A program made the translations under genes and the position numbers. A stretch of 64,000 nt of DNA from Croceimicrobium sp965279135 (GTDB lineage: Bacteria; Bacteroidota; Bacteroidia; Flavobacteriales; Schleiferiaceae). The stretch's first letter is position 1, and each line of letters starts with the position of its first letter. The stretch spans positions 62,001 through 126,000 of the forward strand of contig OZ257133.1 of assembly GCA_965279135.1 (NCBI GenBank), given 5' to 3'. The notes beneath the pieces are model-generated. The model made no database searches and was not told the DNA's origin. It saw nothing but the letters and a program-made list of their open reading frames with translations. Positions 26,300-35,055 of this stretch are shown in pieces.

Positions 26300-27293
26300 A
26301 GCGATTTAAATCCCATTCTTTTCTGAGTGGTGATCCATTTAATAGAAAATCAAGGAAGTGCTTGCTTAAAAAGGGCGCCAGTAAAACACCACGAGACCCA
26401 AGTCCATTAAAAGCCCATTGGTTTTTTCCTAAGGACCCGAGCAGCGGTTTACGGTCCTTAATATTGGGTCGCACACCTGCCTTTTGTTCTAGAACTTTAT
26501 AGGGTCCTTTATAGAACACCTCTAGTTTTTCTTTAAGGAAGTTTAGGCCTTTATCCGTGATTGCTTCATTAAGGTTTTGATGAGAATAAGTGGCACCCAC
26601 TTTAAATCTTTGATTGCCTAATGGCAGGGTGAAGACGCCCGCATGGAGCATTCGATCTTCGGGTAAGCCCGGCGCTTCAATAATCATTACCTCTCCTTTA
26701 GTAGGACTAAATGCCTTATTTATTTCGGGATGGCTCTCTCGCAGGAAATGCCCGTTGCAGTAAACTTGATTTTGACTCGCTAAGTCGGGGATATCCTCCC
26801 AATTGGCTTCTATTAGCTGGCCCTTTTCCCTTAATCGATTTCTTTGTTGTTCAATTAGAGAAACCGTATCCACCCAAAAAACTCCTTCTAAGGCCCCTCG
26901 TCCATAGGGACTATTTATAAGGGGGATTTCATCTTGAACCACTGGACCCAAATGATTTTGAAGATTTTTTTTCAGACTGTTGGACTGCCAGTCATTAAGT
27001 TCTCCAGGCTGATGAAATATATGTTCTAGTTGAATCGGATGATAAAAGGGGCTTTCAAATGTTTCCTGCCAACGTTCGTAGAAGGCTATTGCAGAAGGTA
27101 AGTATTGCTCGGCATCAGCCACCCATTTTTGCCTTTTCAGGACCACCGGATTTGCTAAGCCAGCAGCGATACGCGATGATTGCGAATGTTGAGCTTCATC
27201 AATTAAGCGAAAATCGATGCCCTGATCTTCGCATTGCATACTGAGTATAGTGCCAGCAATCCCTAATCCGATAATACAAAGTGGTCCTTCCAT
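26292..27293 (-). CDS. FAD-dependent oxidoreductase (DAO family)
   Basis: 333-aa flavoprotein. The N-terminal dinucleotide-binding motif is IIGLGIAGT, with the RLIDEA strand end binding the FAD ribose. The middle part resembles D-amino-acid/glycine oxidases, and the C-terminal GLGSRGVLLAPF closes the FAD site. It may oxidise an amino acid or imino compound; a similarity to the MnmC oxidase domain is possible but not shown. The gene starts one base after the gldO stop and is probably cotranscribed with it, though no functional link to gliding is evident. Confidence 0.8.
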   Translation of the reverse strand: MEGPLCIIGLGIAGTILSMQCEDQGIDFRLIDEAQHSQSSRIAAGLANPVVLKRQKWVADAEQYLPSAIAFYERWQETFESPFYHPIQLEHIFHQPGELNDWQSNSLKKNLQNHLGPVVQDEIPLINSPYGRGALEGVFWVDTVSLIEQQRNRLREKGQLIEANWEDIPDLASQNQVYCNGHFLRESHPEINKAFSPTKGEVMIIEAPGLPEDRMLHAGVFTLPLGNQRFKVGATYSHQNLNEAITDKGLNFLKEKLEVFYKGPYKVLEQKAGVRPNIKDRKPLLGSLGKNQWAFNGLGSRGVLLAPFLSKHFLDFLLNGSPLRKEWDLNRFT

Positions 27294-27294
27294 A

Positions 27295-28095
27295 TCAGTA
27301 TTCCCAGATTTCAGCTTCTTGATTGCGAAGACGATTCTTTATTTGCTCGGCTTCCAGCAATTGATCTAAGGTTGAGCTGCGCTTGTACTCCTCAATCCTT
27401 CTGTCATAAACGTTATCTTCCTTTAGGATTACAGAGTCGAAGAGTCGGAAGTGTAAAGCCTGATCATAGTTTAGGTAGTTAATGCCATTGTTTGGGTTAA
27501 AGGCGGCGTAACTGGCCAAAGTTTTTCTCGCCCCGGGAAACCACACCCAAAAAAGATTGTAGCGATCCCCGGTTTTGGGATTCTCTACCACCGGTGAAAT
27601 ACCGATGATTCTTTGGCTTAGCTCACCTCTTGATTTATTAAAGTACCAATCCGTTTTCAAGTCCCAGAATTTCACATCCTTTGAACCAATCCGAATTGTA
27701 TCTACCAGCAGAATGACGGATGCATCATCATCATCTGCTAGTGTATCAATCATTTGAACATAGCCCCTTACTTGATCGATGCTTAACGGTATTTCAAAAC
27801 GATCATCTGCAAAGAGATCCGTGATTTCCTCTCTTTCAAAGATGCCACTCAGAATAGCATCATAAAGACTCTTGCGGCAAGGGAGTTTCCTTACGGGATA
27901 ATACAGGTACAGATTCATCTTATGCCGGATGTCAATGCGCTCCCAGTGCCTTGCAGACCACATCATATCGGCTTCCCGCAGAAAAGGGTAGGGAATAACA
28001 GAATCACTTACGAGTCCATCAAAGCAGTCAGATGGATCTTTTACCTGAGCCGAACAGCTCAGAGAGATAAGTAAGAAACTCAGGATTCGTTTCAT
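27295..28095 (-). CDS. gldO: GldN paralogue (GldO-like) of the type IX secretion system
   Basis: 266-aa periplasmic protein with a signal peptide (MKRILSFLLISLSCSA). The start at 28095 is chosen because it opens the signal peptide; an upstream in-frame start adds nine unlikely residues. It aligns along its whole length with the neighbouring GldN: both have PYPFLREADMMWS, ENPKTGDRYNLFWVWFP and EYKRSSTLDQLLEAE. GldN forms the periplasmic ring with GldK at the outer membrane. In Flavobacterium johnsoniae a duplicate, GldO, is partly redundant with GldN. This looks like an equivalent tandem duplication, separated from gldN by a terminator. Confidence 0.85.
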   Translation of the reverse strand: MKRILSFLLISLSCSAQVKDPSDCFDGLVSDSVIPYPFLREADMMWSARHWERIDIRHKMNLYLYYPVRKLPCRKSLYDAILSGIFEREEITDLFADDRFEIPLSIDQVRGYVQMIDTLADDDDASVILLVDTIRIGSKDVKFWDLKTDWYFNKSRGELSQRIIGISPVVENPKTGDRYNLFWVWFPGARKTLASYAAFNPNNGINYLNYDQALHFRLFDSVILKEDNVYDRRIEEYKRSSTLDQLLEAEQIKNRLRNQEAEIWEY

Positions 28096-28107
28096 ACGGT
28101 TAAAAGC

Positions 28108-28147
28108 AAAAAAGCCTGACAACTCTAAAAGAGTGGCCAGGCTTTTA
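28108..28147 (-). terminator. Rho-independent terminator between gldN and gldO
   Basis: On the minus strand GCCTGGCCACTC pairs with GAGTTGTCAGGC (one or two mismatches) around a short T-rich loop, and TTTTTT follows. The T-run ends 13 nt before the gldO start, so gldO expression depends on read-through or on a promoter inside the hairpin region. Confidence 0.8.
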
Positions 28148-28163
28148 TATGAATTTCATTTAT

Positions 28164-28997
28164 CTAGTATTCCCAGAGCTCGGCTTCCAGATTACGTAGA
28201 TTATTCTTAATGCGTTCTGCTTCTAAGAGTTGATCTAGTGTGGAAGAACGTTTGTACTCTTCAATTTCACGATCGTAAACATTATCCTCCTTGTAGATTA
28301 CAGAATCAAAGAAACGTAAATGGAAAACCTGATCGTAAGTTAATCTTGCACTGTTATTATGACCATTGAAAGCAACATGGGTTGCCATGGCATAACGCGC
28401 ATCGGGGAACCAAACCCAAAAGAGGTTATAACGGTCGCCAGTTTTAGGGTTTTCAACCAAGGGGGAGATACCTAAAATGCGGTTTTTCATTTCTCCTCTT
28501 TGCTTGTCGAAGAACCAATCTGACTTGATTTCCCAAAATTTCACATCCTTCGATGTGATACTTACGGTATCAATTAAAAGAATTTCTCCTGTGTCATCAT
28601 CTTTTAATGTATCTACCATTTGCACATATCCTCTAACCTGATCTGGTTCTAGTCTGATCTCAAATCGATCATCAGCAAATACCTCATAAATGGTTCCCTC
28701 ATTAAGAATTCCATCTACAATTACATCATAAAGACTTTTACGATCGGGTACAGCTTGTACTGGATAGTACAAGTGCAGATTCATCTTTTGTCTTAGATCG
28801 ATGCGCTCCCAATGGCGTGTAGACCACATCATATCCGCTTCACGCAGATAAGGGTATGGAAATACCTGATTGTTGTGGTAGTGTTTAGGGTCATCAGGAA
28901 TTATCCCATCATCATAAGGGCTGATTACCTGCGCATCAGAGATTTTAGGCAAAAGGAACAGGCCTAAAAATCCAAGACAAAAAACCAATCTTTTCAT
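28164..28997 (-). CDS. gldN: Type IX secretion / gliding motility protein GldN
   Basis: 277-aa periplasmic protein with a signal peptide (MKRLVFCLGFLGLFLLP). ATG 28997 is preferred over a TTG three codons earlier. The conserved blocks PYPYLREADMMWSTRHWERIDLR and GDRYNLFWVWFPDAR identify GldN. In the family, GldN and the lipoprotein GldK form a ring under the outer membrane that couples the GldLM motor to the secretion channel. It follows gldM by 13 nt, so gldK, gldL, gldM and gldN look like one operon, ended by the terminator at 28108-28147. Confidence 0.93.
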   Translation of the reverse strand: MKRLVFCLGFLGLFLLPKISDAQVISPYDDGIIPDDPKHYHNNQVFPYPYLREADMMWSTRHWERIDLRQKMNLHLYYPVQAVPDRKSLYDVIVDGILNEGTIYEVFADDRFEIRLEPDQVRGYVQMVDTLKDDDTGEILLIDTVSITSKDVKFWEIKSDWFFDKQRGEMKNRILGISPLVENPKTGDRYNLFWVWFPDARYAMATHVAFNGHNNSARLTYDQVFHLRFFDSVIYKEDNVYDREIEEYKRSSTLDQLLEAERIKNNLRNLEAELWEY

Positions 28998-29010
28998 ATC
29001 AAACAATGTT

Positions 29011-30582
29011 TTAATCGCTAACGTCTACTGAAATTGCAGCAACGCGGTTCACTTGAACCTTAGAGTTACCTTTCACTTTGGCTTTAATGTTACGGAAGGT
29101 AACGGTTGAGCCTGATTTCAGCTTTTCAATTCTAACCTTAGCACTCGAAGGAATCTTGTTTCCTCTAATTCTTTCGGGTGGGAAACCTGGAATAGCGAGC
29201 TCAAATTGAGTTACAACAAGGTCCAGATCAAACACGAAATCTTCGAATTTAGCATTAACCGTAGCATTTGAAACGGCCTTTTTAGAAAGTAGGAGATCCT
29301 CATTCTTTCCATAAATGTTTCCAACTGCAGGTGGAAGTCCTTTAATACGGAACTTTTTCTTTCCTGCAGGACGAACAGATGAATTTCCATCTGAGTCAGT
29401 CTCTTCCACTGAAACAGAAATTTCAATCTCTCTCTGTCCTTTGATATTGGTTACATCCGCAATGTATTCTCCGGCTTTAACTTGACGTACACCAGGTCCA
29501 CTAACTTTTACTTTCCCGGGCTCAACTCCTGGTACTCCAATTTCCAATGGATTATCTACTCCACGATAAAGTACATTCATCTTAGAAGGAGAAATAACAA
29601 CGGATGGAGGAGCTACCGTAAAGGTCGTAGAAGGAATGTTGTAGGACTTTTCACCATCAGTTTGCTTGATCGTAATTTTTCCACCCCAGGTTCTTTGACC
29701 AACTCCAGTTGCTGGAATCTTCAAGAATCCCTGACCATTTTCAACACGGTCTAACTCAAGCTTATTGCCATTCTCATCAGTGATCTCCATAATGGGATCT
29801 TGAGTGTCGTCATAGGCAGCTAAGAAAACCCGAGCCTCATAAACATCTCCTTGGGTTACATAACTACTAGGCGCAATCACCATTGCATCTACCTTATTAA
29901 ACTTAACTGTACCGGCGTCAATACGATCTAATAGGTAAGAAAGTACTTCAGCTTCAGAGTTACGAATACGAGCCTGAATATCGGTCAAGAAAGGAAGGAT
30001 AGCTCCTAGAGGATATTCTCCGAATGAAGCCTGCTCCCAACTTACTTCTTTGTCTCCTTCCATCTCATTATCAGTGCTGAATACAGCTTCGATATTACGT
30101 GTAATGGCAGGTTCATTTTGAGCCAAAGAGATCATTTGGGAACGGAATCCTTCAATTTTCTGCTTCAGTTCTGTAGCTTTCTTAGGGCCTTGTTCTGCAA
30201 CTAGATAGTTAAGGGGCTTGGACTTCGCATCCAATGCTTTGGGGATGGTTTCTTCCTCATCCTCCCAGCCTCCTGATACAGCAACCAGGGTATCCTTCAT
30301 GTTCTCAATGTAGCTGAAAAGATTTCCAGTAACCTGTTTTACATTCAATGCAGCCTGGTACTCATCCTTAGCAGATTCTTTTTCTGCTGCGGACTTTTGT
30401 AGGATGGTATATGCATCCTGGTTCTTTTTATCTACAGTAGAGATGGTCTTTTCAAGACTCTCATCTAACTTGGTAAGAGCCTTCAAAATGTCTTTGGAAA
30501 CATTTAGAGCCAGCATCGCCGTTAACACGAGATACATCATGTTAATCATTTTCTGACGCGGCGACAGTTTTCCTCCAGCCAT
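29011..30582 (-). CDS. gldM: Type IX secretion motor protein GldM
   Basis: 523-aa inner-membrane protein. One membrane helix near residues 14-33 (MINMMYLVLTAMLALNVSKD) precedes a long helical and beta-domain periplasmic part, as in GldM. Together with GldL it forms the proton-driven rotary motor that powers type IX secretion and gliding, with the periplasmic D1-D4 domains reaching to the GldKN ring. The length matches the family (about 510-525 aa). It starts 34 nt after gldL. Confidence 0.95.
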   Translation of the reverse strand: MAGGKLSPRQKMINMMYLVLTAMLALNVSKDILKALTKLDESLEKTISTVDKKNQDAYTILQKSAAEKESAKDEYQAALNVKQVTGNLFSYIENMKDTLVAVSGGWEDEEETIPKALDAKSKPLNYLVAEQGPKKATELKQKIEGFRSQMISLAQNEPAITRNIEAVFSTDNEMEGDKEVSWEQASFGEYPLGAILPFLTDIQARIRNSEAEVLSYLLDRIDAGTVKFNKVDAMVIAPSSYVTQGDVYEARVFLAAYDDTQDPIMEITDENGNKLELDRVENGQGFLKIPATGVGQRTWGGKITIKQTDGEKSYNIPSTTFTVAPPSVVISPSKMNVLYRGVDNPLEIGVPGVEPGKVKVSGPGVRQVKAGEYIADVTNIKGQREIEISVSVEETDSDGNSSVRPAGKKKFRIKGLPPAVGNIYGKNEDLLLSKKAVSNATVNAKFEDFVFDLDLVVTQFELAIPGFPPERIRGNKIPSSAKVRIEKLKSGSTVTFRNIKAKVKGNSKVQVNRVAAISVDVSD

Positions 30583-30616
30583 GAATTAGTTTTTAGAGTT
30601 TAAACTCAGTTTATTA

Positions 30617-31285
30617 TTAGTTATTGCGATTTACGTTCATGGCAGAAAGCATTCCTCCATAAACTCCATTTAACTGGTTCATATTGCTAACCAGGCTAGT
30701 TACCTCCTCATTTAAACGATCAGAGTCTTTGATAGAAGAGTTTAATTTCTCCATTAAAGTATTCTGTGCTTCCATATGAGTAGCAGAGCTTTCTAATTGA
30801 ACTGCATAAAGTGCATTTAGAGACTCCATGTTTTTAGAAGCAAGGCTTAATTGCTCATTGTAAGCTCCGGTTGCTGCGGCAGCTTCACTCGTTTCAGTAA
30901 GCTTATTAGCAGCATCACCGAATCTGCGAAGACCACTTCCAAGGCTTTCGATCAGCTCTCCATCAATTTTAGCTTCTTCAAGCATACGATCCAGTTCTTG
31001 AGTGGCGGTTAAACCTTTTTGAGTATTGTATACTTCTTCCTCATCGGTCATACCTGCTAGTTCAGGGTAAACAAGGGTCCAATCAACCTCTTCGCTTGGT
31101 TTCTCAAATGCGGAGAAGAAGAAGATTACGGCTTCGGTAGTCAAACCAACTACCAGCATGATATCTGCTCCTGGCAAGTGAAGAATCTTAAACATCGCAC
31201 CTAGAATTACTACTGAGGCACCCCAGCCGTAAAGCTTTGCCATGAAGTTCTTAAATCGCTTGCTGTTTACATCAATTAACGCCAT
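30617..31285 (-). CDS. gldL: Type IX secretion motor protein GldL
   Basis: 222-aa protein with two membrane helices in the first 60 residues (YGWGASVVILGAMFKILHLP and MLVVGLTTEAVIFFFSAF) and a cytoplasmic helical tail. The KILHLPGAD motif and the glutamate in the second helix are typical of GldL, whose charged membrane residues conduct protons in the GldLM motor. It lies between gldK and gldM with gaps of 36 and 34 nt. Confidence 0.95.
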   Translation of the reverse strand: MALIDVNSKRFKNFMAKLYGWGASVVILGAMFKILHLPGADIMLVVGLTTEAVIFFFSAFEKPSEEVDWTLVYPELAGMTDEEEVYNTQKGLTATQELDRMLEEAKIDGELIESLGSGLRRFGDAANKLTETSEAAAATGAYNEQLSLASKNMESLNALYAVQLESSATHMEAQNTLMEKLNSSIKDSDRLNEEVTSLVSNMNQLNGVYGGMLSAMNVNRNN

Positions 31286-31321
31286 CTGAAAAAATTAAAA
31301 TTAAAGTTATTAGTAGGGGGA

Positions 31322-32746
31322 TTAAAAATCTGCAAGGTCTCGGCCCATAAAGCTTTGTACGGTACGGAAGCCCACATAAGACTTCGCGGTATCAGCGTAC
31401 TCATAATCGCGGGTACTTACTTGCATATAGTAAGCAACGTCTTTCCAACTCCCTCCGCGGATTACCTTACGGGTAAGAGTAGGATCATCGCCTTCGTTTG
31501 CATTGTATTCAAAGTTTGGACTGATGTCCGAAACATAGTAGAAACTTGCTGCATCAAATGCCGTGTTGGTCCATTCGGCTACGTTTCCTGCCATGTTGTA
31601 CAGATCGTATTCATTAGGGGCATAAGCAGTAGCTTTTACTGGATAAAATCCACCATCTGCTACCAAATTACCTCTTAAAGGTTTAAAGTTTCCTAAATAA
31701 CAACCGGAGCTGTTAAGAGCATAAGGTCCACCCCAAGGGTAAGTTGTCAACTCTTTTCCTCCTCTTGAAGCGTACTCCCATTCTGCTTCAGTCGGTAAAC
31801 GGAACTCTTGCTCAGTGAAATATCCGGATCTACCCAGGTAGTCATTACGATATTTGGTTCTCCAGTTACAGAAAGCACGAGCTTGGTACCAGTTGAGACC
31901 AACTACTGGATAGTCGTCAAAGGCAGGATGCCAGAAGTACTTATCGTGCATTGGGTCATTGTAACTGTAAGTAAAGTCATGAATCCAGCACAGTGTATCA
32001 GGATATACGTTTATTACCCCGCCTTCAAAGAATGAAGAACGATCGGAAATTTCTTTGTTTCCTTTAATGAAATCACGGTAGGAGAAATATTCTCCATCCT
32101 GATCAGAATCATTATGATCAAACATTACGCGGTTAGACTTCTGCGCCGCTTTTTGCTTGTTGATCCAGAAATAGGCATAATTCAATTGACGTGTATCGAT
32201 CATACGGCCTCCCATAAATTGCTCCTCTGGTGGAAGGTAAATGCTCTCAACGATTTCTGTATACTCTGCCGTAGGGTAGTCTGCAGTGCTCCATTCCAGG
32301 TATGGTTCCCAGTCAATACGACGTTGCATACTATCTGGGTAGTTCAAAGAAACGTACTCGTCAAAGAAGCTAGGATCTTCTTTGTTAGCCGCGTCTATTA
32401 ATTCATAACCTTCCACTAGTCCGTCTTCCCCTAAGCGGAAACGCACAATAGAATCGCGCACCCAACGGATAAATTGACGGTACTCATTATTAGTAATTTC
32501 GGTTTGATCCATCCAAAAAGAAGGAACCGAAACAGTTTTAGTAGGAGATATTAGACTATAAGGCACGTCCTGATCCGAATTTCCCATGTTATAGGAGCCC
32601 TGAGGAATGTAAACCATTCCGTAAGGTTGAGCCGGATACCAGCTAGGACGATCCTGAACACCGACCAGTTCACCGTAGTCGTTGTTCCCGCAGCTAATGA
32701 GAAGCAGGCTGCTTAATGTTATGGAAATCAGTTTTTTCATGTCCAT
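31322..32746 (-). CDS. gldK: Type IX secretion lipoprotein GldK
   Basis: 474-aa outer-membrane lipoprotein: a signal peptide ends in the lipobox LLISCG. The rest is a formylglycine-generating-enzyme (FGE-sulfatase) fold, seen in MVYIPQGSYNMGN, FWMDQTEITNNEYRQF, LPTEAEWEYASRGG and the end motif KVIRGGSW, without evidence of sulfatase-modifying activity. GldK forms the outer-membrane-proximal ring with GldN. It opens the gldKLMN set and lies 52 nt after the PorP/SprF gene. Confidence 0.95.
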   Translation of the reverse strand: MDMKKLISITLSSLLLISCGNNDYGELVGVQDRPSWYPAQPYGMVYIPQGSYNMGNSDQDVPYSLISPTKTVSVPSFWMDQTEITNNEYRQFIRWVRDSIVRFRLGEDGLVEGYELIDAANKEDPSFFDEYVSLNYPDSMQRRIDWEPYLEWSTADYPTAEYTEIVESIYLPPEEQFMGGRMIDTRQLNYAYFWINKQKAAQKSNRVMFDHNDSDQDGEYFSYRDFIKGNKEISDRSSFFEGGVINVYPDTLCWIHDFTYSYNDPMHDKYFWHPAFDDYPVVGLNWYQARAFCNWRTKYRNDYLGRSGYFTEQEFRLPTEAEWEYASRGGKELTTYPWGGPYALNSSGCYLGNFKPLRGNLVADGGFYPVKATAYAPNEYDLYNMAGNVAEWTNTAFDAASFYYVSDISPNFEYNANEGDDPTLTRKVIRGGSWKDVAYYMQVSTRDYEYADTAKSYVGFRTVQSFMGRDLADF

Positions 32747-32798
32747 TGACGTTGTTTTCCGTTGATCGACAGACCCTTAAAATTGGGGGGCTGCTATA

Positions 32799-33761
32799 TT
32801 ACAAAAATCTTGGGTTCTTATAACTTCCTGGAGGTCTAGGTGGAATTTCTATTTTAAAACAGTAATTCAACATTATTTCATGACTTCCTCCACCATTCAT
32901 TGAAAGTGCAGAAGTTGCAACATCGTAAGAGTACCCAAGTCTAAAATCTGGAGTCGCTTGCCAGCCAATCATAGCCACCACAGCGTCTTGCAGCCTGTAT
33001 GTAACGCCACCCCAAAACTTATTATTATATACACCCATAACATTCAGGTCGAAAATGTTTGACCCTGAGGCTAGTTTAACCAAAGTACTGGGGCGTAGTT
33101 CCCAGTTAGAAGCGGGAATTGCCCAGTTGTATCCTCCCATTAGATAGTAATGGCGTGCATTACGAATAAAGGCTATAGCACCTGGTAGAGGAACATTGCT
33201 TTCTACTTCCGTGGAGCTTTCGATTACGCGAGTGGTTGAAACGCCACCCCAAATGTTTTGACTTTCGTAGTACACTCCAAAAACGGCATCAATCGACAAT
33301 CCGGTAGTGTTGGATCCCGGAATCGTTGGGTCTAAACCGAATCCTGGTTGAGCATAGTCTGCAGGAATCCAAGCCGCGTCATTAATTTGATTGTTGTGAA
33401 AGGTTGCACCGGCACCGATACCTAAAGTACCGTTCGATAGTTGTAGTTGGTAGGCATACATCAGCCGGGCTGATATATTATTAAAAAAGCCAATTTGATC
33501 GTTAACGATGGTAAGACCTACTCCACCTCCAATGGTCCTAATCGGAACGTTAACATTAACATTTTGTGTGGTTGGTGCTCCCTCGAAGCCGACCCACTGA
33601 CTACGATGTAATCCATTAACGCAGATGGCTCCACCTGCTCCAGTCGCTCCGGGGTTGTAATAAATTTGATTGAACATGTACTGGCTGAATTGCACATCCT
33701 GCTGAGCGAAGCTTAGAAATGGCAAAACAAGTACAAGGATGAGGTAGTACTTCTTCATCAA
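32799..33761 (-). CDS. PorP/SprF family outer-membrane protein
   Basis: 320-aa protein with signal peptide (MMKKYYLILVLVLPFLSFA) followed by the family start QQDVQFSQYMFNQIYYNPG. Alternating beta strands and a terminal aromatic-rich region suggest an outer-membrane beta barrel. Members of this family work with type IX secretion, usually helping to export or anchor a specific partner (SprF with SprB in F. johnsoniae) or as the core protein PorP. Placement directly upstream of gldK favours the core PorP role. A -7 box TATATTTG lies 43 nt before the start. Confidence 0.9.
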   Translation of the reverse strand: MMKKYYLILVLVLPFLSFAQQDVQFSQYMFNQIYYNPGATGAGGAICVNGLHRSQWVGFEGAPTTQNVNVNVPIRTIGGGVGLTIVNDQIGFFNNISARLMYAYQLQLSNGTLGIGAGATFHNNQINDAAWIPADYAQPGFGLDPTIPGSNTTGLSIDAVFGVYYESQNIWGGVSTTRVIESSTEVESNVPLPGAIAFIRNARHYYLMGGYNWAIPASNWELRPSTLVKLASGSNIFDLNVMGVYNNKFWGGVTYRLQDAVVAMIGWQATPDFRLGYSYDVATSALSMNGGGSHEIMLNYCFKIEIPPRPPGSYKNPRFL

Positions 33762-33803
33762 ATTGGGTTAGTATTAATTGTTGACAACATGTTGTTGAAA
33801 TCC

Positions 33804-33811
33804 CAAATATA
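33804..33811 (-). promoter_or_regulatory. Putative -7 element of the porP-gldKLMN operon
   Basis: On the minus strand TATATTTG matches TAnnTTTG exactly. A TTG-containing -33 candidate lies about 24 nt upstream, a little far. Between this site and the start codon there is a 10-bp palindrome CAACATGTTG (33785-33794) in the leader. Confidence 0.45.
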
Positions 33812-33882
33812 AAGCTTTGAACAAATATGCCTTACGCAAGCCTTAATTTTTCAGGGCTTTTTGTTGATAAGCGTTCGAAAAA

Positions 33883-35055
33883 TTACATCGCTTTTTGCAT
33901 TGCTCTCCACCAACGGTCCGGGATTTCATTTTGCATGGCTTCTTTGTAATCCTCATAGGAACAAGGGATTAGCTTGTGTCTATCAGAGCTTAAGCCACTA
34001 GTTTCGCGCACAGGCACTTCGATCCACCAACGCCCGCTTAAGGGACTCTTGTAAAAGATTAATTCGTACTCCCCATCGTTAATAAGCACCGTAAACTTTT
34101 GATAATCCTCTTTTCTGGCAAAGGGATAGTCGCCTTTTCGTTGGTTAAAGCCTTCCAAAAAGTACCAGATCATTTGGGCTACCAGATGGGCGGTCCGACC
34201 TTCTTTATCAGCCAAGGCGTTACACTCATAAATACCAAAGGAACTAACCTTATCACTAATTCCGCTGTAGCGTGCTAAGGCGCAAGCTTCTTCGCCACTG
34301 AAACCATTCGGACTGTGAAAGGTGTTACCCGGTGCGTCACTTTGCCTCAAGGCGGATAAGTCGAAGCTAACCATATCAGCATCACGTAAAATGGGTTCGC
34401 TTTCTTCAATGTGCCCTCGAATGTTTCCTAAACGGTGTACGTCGAAATACATCCGTTCCATCAAATCAATTTCCTCCTGATTTACAAAATAGCTTTGGTA
34501 GCCAATATTGCTGAAATTGTATAGGATATAGGGTTTTTGAAGGATTACATGGCTAAGGAAGGAGCGGTGGGAGAGCTTATCCTCCTGGCGACCTAAATCA
34601 AATTGCGAATCAATGGCCACCATATTTACAGTTTGCTCCATTCGGTCATAAGCCCGATAGTTCCCATAGGTAAGGTCTTGAGTGCCCCCAATGATGATCG
34701 GTAGAATTTCCAACTTAAGTAGTTGAAAGCAAACCTCTCTAATGGCGGCCATTGTGTCCGCTAATTTTTCTCCAGCATATATGTTTCCGAGATCACAAAC
34801 TGGAGCCTGCCAATTTCCCCAATACAAGTTGTATAGGTATTTGCGAACCTGATCTGGACTTTGGGCTGATCCAGGATTATCACTGCCTCGATCTTCAAGA
34901 ACCCCAATTAGGGCGATCTTGTAATTGTCTAAGTCCGGTAATCCTTCAATTTCCTGATGGATTCCGATGCGCTTGCCAAAAATCTGCTCATTACCCTGAG
35001 CGCAAGATTCGATAATACTACTACCTACCGGGCTCAGGAAATCTTCTAAGATCAT
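33883..35055 (-). CDS. Arginase/formimidoylglutamase-fold protein with degraded metal site
   Basis: 390-aa ureohydrolase-fold protein. The family blocks are visible but changed: GGxHS reads GGTQDL, DAHxD reads DSQFD, and SFDLDxxDP reads SFDLSALRQSDAPG. Three of the six manganese ligands (two His to Gln, one Asp to Ser) are therefore replaced, so classical arginase or HutG activity is doubtful. No other hut genes are nearby. It overlaps the end of topA by 4 nt, so the two are cotranscribed. It may be a pseudoenzyme or use another reaction; the usual database label 'formimidoylglutamase' should not be taken literally. Confidence 0.8.
   Translation of the reverse strand: MILEDFLSPVGSSIIESCAQGNEQIFGKRIGIHQEIEGLPDLDNYKIALIGVLEDRGSDNPGSAQSPDQVRKYLYNLYWGNWQAPVCDLGNIYAGEKLADTMAAIREVCFQLLKLEILPIIIGGTQDLTYGNYRAYDRMEQTVNMVAIDSQFDLGRQEDKLSHRSFLSHVILQKPYILYNFSNIGYQSYFVNQEEIDLMERMYFDVHRLGNIRGHIEESEPILRDADMVSFDLSALRQSDAPGNTFHSPNGFSGEEACALARYSGISDKVSSFGIYECNALADKEGRTAHLVAQMIWYFLEGFNQRKGDYPFARKEDYQKFTVLINDGEYELIFYKSPLSGRWWIEVPVRETSGLSSDRHKLIPCSYEDYKEAMQNEIPDRWWRAMQKAM

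Noticed and set aside
27295..28095. GldO-like gene as a pseudogene copy of gldN
   Set aside because: The frame is intact, the signal peptide is present and the conserved blocks are kept.
33826..33856. Hairpin AAGCC/GGCTT after the arginase-fold gene
   Set aside because: The stem is 5 bp with a 12-nt loop and no T-run, so it is not a convincing terminator.
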